Shown in pieces: positions 1 to 6,192 of a DNA stretch of 8,632 bases. Both the position numbers and the translations under genes were made by a program. Each line of letters starts with the position of its first letter. The first letter of the stretch is position 1. Below the pieces are notes generated by a model that searched no databases, had not been told where the DNA came from, and was given only the letters and a program-made list of their open reading frames with translations. The DNA comes from Pseudomonadota bacterium (GTDB lineage: Bacteria > Bdellovibrionota_B > Oligoflexia > Oligoflexales > Bin106): contig JAPOQT010000123.1 in NCBI GenBank assembly GCA_026710525.1, positions 1 through 8,632 of the forward strand. The letters are read 5' to 3'.

Positions 1-493
1 CTCAACGATATTAGTTTAGATCCCAGATATAATAGCATTTGTGGTTATACTGACCATGATATAGATACCGTGTTTGCTGATAAAATCAAAGCGCTAGACA
101 GAGAAAAAATCTACCATCCCTATGATGCGCTCATCCTCTTCAATGCAAAAAAAATCAAATCATGGCAGTTTAAAATTAGCACCCCCCACCTACCTCTATA
201 AATATCTCAATCAAACCAACTCTCTCAATCTCGACAACCTTGAAAACTGTTGGATTAGCCGCGAGGATCTAATCGAATTTAATGTGTTAAATTCGATTAG
301 AAGCTTTATTATTCCAGTCAGGCTACCTATCCATTGTAAAAAAGAACAGCAAGGAACAAAGATCCGCTATCAGTTAACCTATCCGAATCTTGAGGTACGT
401 GATGAGGCATACCATGGATTATTAAAATATCTCAGTACGAATACTCGCAAAACAGAAATGAGAAAACATGCCAGGGGGCATCGTGAATTTTAA
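1..493 (+). pseudogene. Decayed AAA-ATPase-like / PD-(D/E)XK nuclease family protein (DUF1703 type), 5' end outside window
   Basis: Frame 1 from the window edge reads LNDISLDPRYNSICGYTDHD and continues to LDREKI, then YHPYDALILF. This is the conserved middle of the AAA-ATPase-like plus PDDEXK_9 proteins, usually multicopy, of unclear role and common in host-associated bacteria. The family's WYNGY segment, expected between LDREKI and the YNP(F/Y)D block, is absent, so about 12-15 residues appear deleted. The frame then shifts at the C6 run (182-187) into frame 2 (PTYLYKYLNQ). It shifts near 299 into frame 3 (EALLFQSGYLSIV), and at the A6 run (338-343) back to frame 2 (IRYQLTYPNLEVRDEA). A stop at 491-493 follows, well before the usual nuclease end. 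Faint similarity may continue to about 530. The family call rests on remembered consensus. Decay is likelier than sequencing error because a deletion and several indels occur together. Confidence 0.8.
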
Positions 494-757
494 GAGCTAT
501 TCAATGGCCCGTTTTACGATATTGATTTAGGCATTACTATTAATGAACTCAAGATATATTTTCTTTTTAGATGAACTAAAAGAAAATTTTTTGATTTTTA
601 TACTGTTATCTGGTATACTAGTTACCTGGTAGGCCAATGTCTGAGGCCAAAATACTTACGTGTCACTATCATTCTTTTACTTTTTTAATCAGTCCCGCAG
701 TCAGTGCTTATTATCATTAATTGTAACCTTACTCATTTAATAAAAGAGCTACGCCTT
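494..757. other. Noncoding gap between the pseudogene and the exported-protein gene
   Basis: This AT-rich stretch of 264 bp has no credible intact gene. The frame just after the pseudogene stop (ELFNGPFYDI) may be the last trace of the nuclease domain. The only other signal is a promoter-like pair at 591-619. A GTG at 704 opens an in-frame extension of the downstream gene, but that extension would place 18 residues in front of a good signal peptide, so it is treated as leader. Confidence 0.5.
591..619 (+). promoter_or_regulatory. Sigma-70-like promoter for the exported-protein gene
   Basis: TTGATT (591-596) and TATACT (614-619) are separated by 17 bp. The bases before the -10 element are TGG, which fits an extended -10 (TGn). 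The site lies about 140 bp upstream of the chosen ATG at 758, so the mRNA would have a long leader. This is a motif match by eye; in AT-rich DNA such matches also arise by chance. Confidence 0.45.
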
Positions 758-2770
758 ATGACTATGTATAATAAAACTCTCGTACTAGCAACAACACTAT
801 TACTCGCCTATCCTACTGGTGTATTGGCTCAATCAGTAGGACCTTTTTATGAGCCACAACAAGAAGCTGTTGAAGCCGAAGCAGATCCTAACAGCACCCA
901 GGAAAACACTCCTGACCCTCAAGAAACCACTCCCGTTGCCACACCTCAGGTTAACCAGCGACCGCCAATTGCCCCCCAACAAGAAGAGGATGACTCAGGT
1001 GAAAGTAATTTCCTTGAAGATATTTTTGATCCGGTACCCCTTCCGGTTTATGAACAACCAACTGATTCCTCCGTAACTCCTGTAGATCCTGATACCATGA
1101 GAAACACTGTGGAGGCAGAACCTTCAGGAGAAGATGTAGATATTCCTAACTCCATGTCACTCGATGGTGACTCTACACAAAATTTTTCATTTAAAGTAAC
1201 TTTAGAGCCTTTACGTAATCTTAAAACACACAACGTCAAGATTGTTTTAAAATCATTAGACAATGAACCTGCAGATAAGTTAAGAATTGCTTTCTTAAGT
1301 TCTACATCCGTGTTAGCCACTGATTCAGATGGGGTTTTCTTGCTGAAAGACGTGCCAGAGAATTCTGATCTGCTATTTAAAACTTTTGACAATAATCAAA
1401 TATACAAAACCATGACTCACGAGATCACCGCACTCAGCTTCCGTGAGCAAAGTGAACTCAATAACAGTGACGATAATACGGCTGTGTCTAACAGGATACA
1501 GATCAAGACTGCCGAATTTAACAACTGGTTAAACACCCTAGATATTCAAGAAGAGCAAGGAACGGGTCATGTTTGTGGCGAAATCTCTTCAACGGTTCAA
1601 GACTCTCCTGCTGGGTTTCGGGTCAACTTTAGCTATATTCAAAATAATGTGCTGACAAATCCAGAAGATGTACGTACTTATTACTTTGACGAAACACTCA
1701 TGCCTAATCCAGATCTCGAAGCGACTAGTCAAGCTGGACGCTACTGTATTTTTAATATCGACTCAAGTGCCATAAAGCTCCGTATTGATCATATTCGCAA
1801 CAACTATATCCATTCACTCACCCATCGTACCACTGTAAAAGCTGATGAAGTCTCCTATATCTTCACCGATGATTCTCCTGGTAAAATTGGATTAATTCGT
1901 CATCTTGCTGCCCCTGATCCCGAACAGCTCTTCGATGACAACTTAGCTAAACCACGATCCTACCATATTACCGCTGATCCAGGTATTGCATCACCCGCCA
2001 GTGGTAGCTACTTTGATGTTGATGAATCATTTTATCAGGGAATTGATCAACAAGAGGAACTCACTGCTTTAATCGAAACAGAAAATGAAAATACATCAAC
2101 TGGCTCAACAATCATCGATAAAGGAAAATTGATTGAATCGATTAAAATATTTTTAGGGAGTTGGTGGGACCGGGTTTCTCGCTCATCTCTTCTGCCTCAG
2201 CAAGCCACCGTATTACCCCAAGTGTATAGCCAAGAACCTGGACAGAAAATTCACGTCGCTGTCCACAGTCCTCTTTGGGAAAAGAGCTTTTACCGATTAA
2301 GGGAAACACACTGGTATGGCTATTACCCTATTATTCTACTCCCCAAAGACTCCATCGCTAAAATTGCCGAGCTTGCTGGTGAAAGCTATGAAGAACAAGC
2401 AGGACATATATTTGTTGAACATAGTTTTTATAGTGAAGAAGTCGACATTCCTTTAGTGCAAGAACTATGGCATGAAGATGGCTCTTTACTTGTTGCTAAA
2501 GTCGTCAAACGAAACAATGTTAGTTTCCGAGCTCTTTACTTAAATCTCGATGACTCTAGGTATCTATGGATATTGAAAACCATCGATGGTAAGTGGTTAT
2601 CATCACAAGTTGTGAATACCTACGGAGGCCATACTACTGTTATTCAGTCTGGGCGACAATATCAATTTGGTTTATTATCACCATTCGGTAACAAGTTACC
2701 TGATCTATCCCTGAGTGATATTGATCTACCTAGAGATAATTCTCCTGATTCTCAGCTCATCCTACCATGA
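758..2770 (+). CDS. Exported protein of unknown function, Pro/Gln/Glu-rich N-terminus followed by beta-rich modules
   Basis: The protein has about 670 residues when read from ATG 758. The open frame also reaches a GTG at 704, but the ATG is preferred. AAGAG at 744-748 lies nine bases upstream, and the protein then begins with a classical signal peptide: MTMYNK, a hydrophobic core (LVLATTLLLAYP), then GVLA|QS as a signal peptidase I site near residue 24. Residues 25 to about 140 are rich in Pro, Gln, Glu, Asp and Thr and look disordered. Two stretches resemble carboxypeptidase-regulatory-like or transthyretin-like folds: one with TDSDGVFLLKDVP (about residues 160-210) and one from GHVCGEIS to GRYCIFNI (about 270-335). 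The latter contains the only two cysteines of the mature protein (273 and 330), so a disulfide is plausible. The C-terminal third is rich in Trp and Tyr. No catalytic motif or anchor was seen. It likely acts in the periplasm or outside the cell. The family is not recognised. Confidence 0.8.
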   Translation: MTMYNKTLVLATTLLLAYPTGVLAQSVGPFYEPQQEAVEAEADPNSTQENTPDPQETTPVATPQVNQRPPIAPQQEEDDSGESNFLEDIFDPVPLPVYEQPTDSSVTPVDPDTMRNTVEAEPSGEDVDIPNSMSLDGDSTQNFSFKVTLEPLRNLKTHNVKIVLKSLDNEPADKLRIAFLSSTSVLATDSDGVFLLKDVPENSDLLFKTFDNNQIYKTMTHEITALSFREQSELNNSDDNTAVSNRIQIKTAEFNNWLNTLDIQEEQGTGHVCGEISSTVQDSPAGFRVNFSYIQNNVLTNPEDVRTYYFDETLMPNPDLEATSQAGRYCIFNIDSSAIKLRIDHIRNNYIHSLTHRTTVKADEVSYIFTDDSPGKIGLIRHLAAPDPEQLFDDNLAKPRSYHITADPGIASPASGSYFDVDESFYQGIDQQEELTALIETENENTSTGSTIIDKGKLIESIKIFLGSWWDRVSRSSLLPQQATVLPQVYSQEPGQKIHVAVHSPLWEKSFYRLRETHWYGYYPIILLPKDSIAKIAELAGESYEEQAGHIFVEHSFYSEEVDIPLVQELWHEDGSLLVAKVVKRNNVSFRALYLNLDDSRYLWILKTIDGKWLSSQVVNTYGGHTTVIQSGRQYQFGLLSPFGNKLPDLSLSDIDLPRDNSPDSQLILP

Positions 2771-2908
2771 ATCAAATCGCCATGATTATACGCAACTGTC
2801 ATCTGACTAGTCACAGAAATAATCCAAGATAGGCCTAGGATTCATGACGTGTGTCTACTTGATCAAGCAAAGAATATATGAGTTGTTGTTATCGTTTTTA
2901 GAGGGGGG

Positions 2909-2929
2909 AAAAGATTGTTCAATCTTTTT
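2909..2929 (+). terminator. Weak terminator-like stem-loop downstream of the exported-protein gene
   Basis: AAAAGATT (2909-2916) pairs perfectly with AATCTTTT (2921-2928) around a GTTC loop, and one more T follows. The stem is almost all A-T and the T tail is part of the stem. The hairpin is nearly symmetrical, so it could serve either of the two converging genes. It lies about 140 bp after the stop at 2770. Evidence is modest. Confidence 0.3.
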
Positions 2930-2971
2930 GATAGGAAGGACTTTAAAATGAGGTTTATTTAGAATACGGAG

Positions 2972-3048
2972 ATTCAAGTTTTTTAAACGAGTATTCACCG
3001 TCTTTACGACTGTGTATACATTCCCTGATCCGTCTCAATAACTTGAAT
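2972..3048. repeat. 9-bp inverted repeat ATTCAAGTT / AACTTGAAT
   Basis: ATTCAAGTT at 2972-2980 is the exact reverse complement of AACTTGAAT at 3040-3048, with 59 bp between them. The arms do not extend further. No insertion sequence gene lies between them. This may be chance in AT-rich DNA or a long-range RNA stem at the end of the - strand LysM transcript. Confidence 0.35.
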
Positions 3049-3151
3049 AAACTTTCTTAATTAACCTAATCTTTGAGTCTAAATGCTTTTTTCTTCTTTT
3101 CTTCTTTCTTCAGTTTACGTTTCTTATGTCAAATTCATCATAGTTTAACGG

Positions 3152-4456
3152 CTAAATAGTATAGCTAAAAGACGCTATTTCGTTCAGTAATTCCTGGGCA
3201 CCCTGACTTTCTTCTATTTCTGTTACTTGAATGTTGCTATGGGAGATATCCTGACTCTCGTTAAAGACCGTAGATCTACCCTGATTTATTATCTCTACGG
3301 AAGCACTGGCTAAAAAGTATTCTTGCCAATGGTCAACTGCTGCCATAACATTACTGTAATTAACAAAATAAACAATCTCTCCAGGTGTTAATTGATCTGG
3401 ATTATCGATGGCATCGTTTGCACGCCAAAGTGCTTTCCACTGACCACTGTCACCATACACCTGTGCTGCTAAGGTACTCAACGTATCACCCTCACCCACA
3501 GTCACTTCACCTTTTGAGGTGTTCTCGTATGATGCAGCAAAAGCCATTGATGCATCACTGAGCAGATAATACACCACATCACCTGGGTATATTAAATTAG
3601 GGTTTTGCAAACCTGAAAGCATGCTGATCTCAGACCACTTCTCTTTACTACCGTATATCATCGTAGCAATGCTTCCTAAGGTGTCACCTTTCCTGACAAT
3701 GTAATCCATTTTAGATCCCATCTCAGGCAAACCTGCCTCTGAAACCGGTTGAGCCATTCCAGCAGTTGCGTCAGCTGAATCCATACTGTCGTAGCCATAC
3801 TCGGAGTCAGCAGATGCTAAAGGATCAGAATTAGCCATTTCTTCTTCTGGATAACTGTTGTTTAAAGCGTTCATCACCTGATTCATATCAGCGCTTTGAT
3901 CACCGTAACTGTTGTAACTGTTACCCGACTCACTGTAGTTATTCGTAAGATTTGAGTTCGCTAAAACATTTTCGTTTCCTTCGTAACCCTGTTCCGCTAA
4001 AGTATTCTGGCCATCAGAATAACTATTCGACTCATCTGAGAAGCCACCCTGATCATAACCTTCTGCACTTTCTGTCTGATCGTAACCATCAGAGTCTTCA
4101 GCATTCGCTACATCATAGCTATTATTTGCTAAAGATTCGTCAGTATTACCAAGGTTATCACCTTCTCCAACATTCATCTGGTCGTAGTTGTAGTTATTAT
4201 CGCCAGCAAATTCTCCGTAGTTCTGCTCACCCTGACTCGGATTAGAAACGTTTAAATTGTTGTAATCCACAACATTTTCTTCTTCGTTTGAAAACGCTTC
4301 TTCAGAGTTTGCCGTATCAAAATCCTCTAAGGGCTCATCGAGTCCGATATCCTCAGTTTCTGAGTCACTCGCACATCCAACGCCCACCAACAGTAAACTT
4401 AACCAGAAAACAGCATACAATAACCATTTCCTGGTCGGTCCTCGAACACTATTCAT
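3152..4456 (-). CDS. LysM-domain lipoprotein with long acidic low-complexity linker
   Basis: A 434-residue protein starting at the ATG at 4456, with AAGGAG (4468-4463) six bases upstream. The N-terminus has basic residues, a hydrophobic run (residues 11-27) and VGVGC with Cys28 as the probable lipidated residue. The -3 residue is Gly rather than the usual Leu, so the lipobox is loose. Ala29 would not be an inner-membrane retention signal by the E. coli rule. Residues 31-245 are low complexity, rich in Asn, Asp, Glu, Ser, Tyr and Gly, with recurring short words such as GYDQ, NSY and LANS. Two LysM domains follow: about 252-297 (YIVRKGDTLGSIA...PGDVVYYL) and about 317-363 (VTVGEGDTLSTLA...PGEIVYFV). 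A roughly 70-residue tail resembles nothing I know. LysM domains bind the glycan backbone of peptidoglycan, so an outer-membrane lipoprotein tethered to the wall is inferred. No enzymatic domain is visible. Confidence 0.85.
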   Translation of the reverse strand: MNSVRGPTRKWLLYAVFWLSLLLVGVGCASDSETEDIGLDEPLEDFDTANSEEAFSNEEENVVDYNNLNVSNPSQGEQNYGEFAGDNNYNYDQMNVGEGDNLGNTDESLANNSYDVANAEDSDGYDQTESAEGYDQGGFSDESNSYSDGQNTLAEQGYEGNENVLANSNLTNNYSESGNSYNSYGDQSADMNQVMNALNNSYPEEEMANSDPLASADSEYGYDSMDSADATAGMAQPVSEAGLPEMGSKMDYIVRKGDTLGSIATMIYGSKEKWSEISMLSGLQNPNLIYPGDVVYYLLSDASMAFAASYENTSKGEVTVGEGDTLSTLAAQVYGDSGQWKALWRANDAIDNPDQLTPGEIVYFVNYSNVMAAVDHWQEYFLASASVEIINQGRSTVFNESQDISHSNIQVTEIEESQGAQELLNEIASFSYTI

Positions 4457-4630
4457 ACAATTCTCCTTGACTGCTAAAAAAGTGAATAAAACACAACAAT
4501 ACTAGACCCGTGTCGGATGATCTCAGATGAACTTAATGATTGTTTTTTCCCTCTACAACTTGATTATTCGCTGTATAAGTGACTAATATTACAAATGATT
4601 TTGTGTTGTGTCAGCTGTGATCAATTACTC

Positions 4631-4680
4631 ACACCCCTCTTCATCTGAAGAATCATTGACTACACTCAAAATAAGGGTGT
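4631..4680. repeat. Nested inverted repeats upstream of rsmH
   Basis: ACACCC (4631-4636) is complementary to GGGTGT (4675-4680). Inside that pair, TCTTCA (4638-4643) and TGAAGA (4646-4651) form a dyad around a two-base centre, as in a repressor operator. TTCATCTGA (4640-4648) also has its exact reverse complement TCAGATGAA at 4523-4531, nearer the lysM-side start. A regulatory role is inferred only from the position between divergent genes. Confidence 0.3.
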
Positions 4681-4821
4681 TAGGGCAGATGTTTTTTAAT
4701 AGAATAATGTTCAGAACTTATTATGATTACTCTGGTGATTCATAACCATCGACATGAGCTCGATGACATAGGTAACAAAGAAAGAGATGCTATGGGTTCA
4801 GAGATGGCTAACAGCAATAAC

Positions 4822-4826
4822 AAGGA
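4822..4826 (+). promoter_or_regulatory. Ribosome binding site that fixes the rsmH start
   Basis: AAGGA is followed by a seven-base spacer and ATG at 4834. This placement supports the 4834 start over the in-frame ATGs at 4723, 4792 and 4804, none of which has a comparably good site. Confidence 0.65.
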
Positions 4827-4833
4827 TGCTGAA

Positions 4834-5817
4834 ATGAGTAAACATATTCCTGTTCTGCGAGATGAAGCTAGCCAAATGCTAGCTATTACTCGGGACGGGA
4901 TTTACCTTGATTTAACTGCTGGTTATGGTGGTCATAGTGAGATGATTTATCAGCAACTTTCTAGTCAAGGACAGTTGATTATGTTTGATCGTGATCCAGA
5001 AGCTATCACATATATTAAAAATAATATGAGTCAGTGGGAGGAACGCTGGCGAGCTAAGTCCAAGGGAACACCACCAAAAACTCATGTGATCCATACCGTC
5101 TTTTCTGCTGTGAAAGAACATACTAAAGCCTTGGGTGTTTATGGACAGGTATCAGGTGTGCTCGCTGATCTTGGTGTCTCCAATGCTCAGCTCACATCAG
5201 GATACCGCGGGTTTTCTTTTATCTGTGACGGACCATTAGATATGAGGATGGATACTAGGAGTGATCTCACAGCATCTGATGTTCTTAGAACCAGCTCTTT
5301 CGAAGAACTTAGGGATATTTTCACTCTTTATGGTGAAGAGCCTAAAGCTCATTACGTTGCTCAAGCTATCGTTCAGCAACGAAAAAAAAAACCAATCACC
5401 ACAACCCATGAATTAGCTGACTTGGTTAAACAGACTATTTATTATCGGAAGCCAGCTAAACGCCATCCAGCTACTCGCATATTTCAGGCTTTGCGTATTT
5501 ATGTGAATCAGGAATTAAAAGAATTATCTCTTATCCTAAAAGAAATTTATTATGTCCTTAATACTCGAGGTAGATGTGGGATTATTGCATTTCATTCCCT
5601 AGAAGATCGTCTCGTCAAACAACATATAAAACAACTGGCACAAATGAACCAAACATCCCAGGGTGCTGATATCCAATTTTTTGCTAGGTTACCAGATCAA
5701 AAAATCCCACCACAGGTCAAAATCATTACTCCTTTCCCTTGTTTTGCCTCCAAGACAGAAATAGAGCAAAATGCCCAAGCAAGATCCGCTCGTCTCAGGG
5801 TATTTGAAAAGCTCTAG
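4834..5817 (+). CDS. rsmH: 16S rRNA (cytosine(1402)-N4)-methyltransferase RsmH (MraW)
   Basis: RsmH uses S-adenosylmethionine to methylate N4 of C1402 in the 16S rRNA decoding centre. The 327-residue product from ATG 4834 is close to the roughly 310 residues usual for the family. It begins MSKHIPVL, matching the canonical HxPVL start. Visible motifs are DLTAGYGGHS (residues 26-35, SAM-binding loop), DRDPEA (52-57), DLGVSNAQL (112-120), RGFSF with DGPLDMRMD (125-140), HPATRIFQALRIYVNQEL (211-228), FHSLEDRLVK (253-262) and RSARLRV near the end (317-323). An in-frame extension to 4723 is possible but would add 37 unconserved-looking residues. The gene usually follows mraZ and precedes ftsL and ftsI. 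Here mraZ is missing, while the downstream order is kept with a 75-bp gap. Confidence 0.95.
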   Translation: MSKHIPVLRDEASQMLAITRDGIYLDLTAGYGGHSEMIYQQLSSQGQLIMFDRDPEAITYIKNNMSQWEERWRAKSKGTPPKTHVIHTVFSAVKEHTKALGVYGQVSGVLADLGVSNAQLTSGYRGFSFICDGPLDMRMDTRSDLTASDVLRTSSFEELRDIFTLYGEEPKAHYVAQAIVQQRKKKPITTTHELADLVKQTIYYRKPAKRHPATRIFQALRIYVNQELKELSLILKEIYYVLNTRGRCGIIAFHSLEDRLVKQHIKQLAQMNQTSQGADIQFFARLPDQKIPPQVKIITPFPCFASKTEIEQNAQARSARLRVFEKL

Positions 5818-5829
5818 TCTGTCTTGAGG

Positions 5830-5835
5830 TATAAT
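5830..5835 (+). promoter_or_regulatory. Possible internal -10 element between rsmH and the ftsL-like gene
   Basis: A perfect TATAAT lies in the 75-bp gap. The best -35 (TTGAAA, 5804-5809) is 20 bp away, which is too far for a standard sigma-70 promoter, and there is no TGn extension. It may be a weak internal promoter for ftsL-ftsI, or chance. Confidence 0.25.
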
Positions 5836-5892
5836 GAAATCGTAGCACCAGGAATGTTACCCATGTGAAAGCTTAAACAAGGTTATGCCACC

Positions 5893-6192
5893 ATGAAGCC
5901 ACTCAGGCACAGGATCACTCATGTTAACCGTATTTTCGGCAAAGGCTTTGGCTGGCCCTTATTTTATCTCCTTGGTGTCTTTTTGGTATTAGGTGCTTTC
6001 CTTGTGATGTCTTTTCGGGTCCATGTCACCTTAGTTGGTTATAATATTGGTCATCTCAAAGACCAAGAAACTAAACTACTTGAACAGCGCAGCGAACTAA
6101 AAATGACTTTAGCCCAAATGACGACCCAGGCTGCCCTAAAAAAAAATCTTGCTAAAGATCAAGAGCCTGCTGAAGAGGCGCCCCTTCCTTGA
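5893..6192 (+). CDS. ftsL: FtsL-like cell division protein (short bitopic membrane protein)
   Basis: This 99-residue protein has a short basic cytoplasmic N-terminus (residues 1-20), one hydrophobic transmembrane segment (about 21-41) and a coiled-coil-like stretch (about 48-85, with LKDQETKLLEQRSELKMTL in its middle). It ends in an acidic, Pro-containing tail. FtsL is poorly conserved in sequence. The call rests on this topology, the size, and the exact position between rsmH and ftsI. In known systems FtsL binds FtsB and FtsQ and activates septal peptidoglycan synthesis by FtsW-FtsI. The start ATG has AAGG ten bases upstream. The stop TGA overlaps the TTG start of ftsI, implying coupled translation. 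No ftsB or ftsQ is in the window. Confidence 0.8.
   Translation: MKPLRHRITHVNRIFGKGFGWPLFYLLGVFLVLGAFLVMSFRVHVTLVGYNIGHLKDQETKLLEQRSELKMTLAQMTTQAALKKNLAKDQEPAEEAPLP
6174..6178 (+). promoter_or_regulatory. Shine-Dalgarno-like site for the TTG start of ftsI
   Basis: AGAGG inside the end of the ftsL-like gene lies ten bases before TTG 6189. A competing in-frame choice is GTG 6240, with AGGA at 6227-6230 nine bases upstream. That start would still keep the transmembrane segment. The TTG is preferred because it gives the tight four-base overlap with the ftsL stop. Confidence 0.4.

Larger units (their letters stand above)
2771..3151. other. Gap between two convergent genes, no intact gene seen
   Basis: These 381 bp separate the + strand exported-protein gene from the stop of the - strand LysM lipoprotein gene. 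They hold a 10-bp perfect palindrome TGACTAGTCA (2804-2813), an AT-rich stem-loop (2909-2928), a strong Shine-Dalgarno-like AGGAAGGA (2933-2940) in front of a four-codon frame, and a long-range 9-bp inverted repeat (2972-2980 with 3040-3048). A pyrimidine-rich tract lies at about 3085-3112. No gene is supported. Confidence 0.55.
4457..4833. other. Divergent intergenic region between the LysM lipoprotein gene and rsmH
   Basis: The two flanking genes point away from each other, so both promoters should lie here. I could not assign either with confidence. TTGACT at 4656-4661 is a good -35 element on the + strand but has no matching -10 at 15-18 bp. No MraZ-type cluster of spaced TGGG boxes is present, in keeping with the lack of mraZ. 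The region contains nested dyads at 4631-4680. The upstream in-frame extension of rsmH (from ATG 4723) is regarded as leader. Confidence 0.5.

Noticed and set aside
1048..1392. Open frame of 114 codons on the - strand
   Set aside because: It lies fully inside the exported-protein gene, has no clear ribosome site or recognisable motif, and is best explained as antisense shadow.
2804..2813. TGACTAGTCA perfect 10-bp palindrome as an operator or attachment site
   Set aside because: It stands alone, after the end of a gene and with no second copy; a palindrome this short is expected occasionally by chance.
3066..3128. Purine-rich reverse-strand frame coding a Lys-rich 20-residue peptide (KKRKLKKEEKKKKAFRLKD)
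   Set aside because: It has no start codon (a TGA lies directly upstream) and its composition follows simply from the polypurine tract. It is not in frame with a continuation of the LysM gene.
3952..4245. Open frame of 97 codons on the + strand, His/Ser/Tyr rich
   Set aside because: It is the mirror of the low-complexity linker of the LysM lipoprotein; its odd composition follows from that repeat-like DNA.
4656..4661. TTGACT as the -35 of an rsmH promoter
   Set aside because: The -35 match is good, but nothing like TATAAT lies 15-18 bp downstream (the window there reads GTGTTAGGG).
4912..5121. Open frame of 69 codons on the - strand
   Set aside because: It is antisense to the SAM-binding part of rsmH, whose protein motifs are conserved.
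5885..5896. Three-codon mini-frame ATG CCA CCA TGA overlapping the ftsL start
   Set aside because: The only nearby Shine-Dalgarno-like AAGG (5879-5882) is two bases from this ATG, too close to work; it suits the ATG at 5893.
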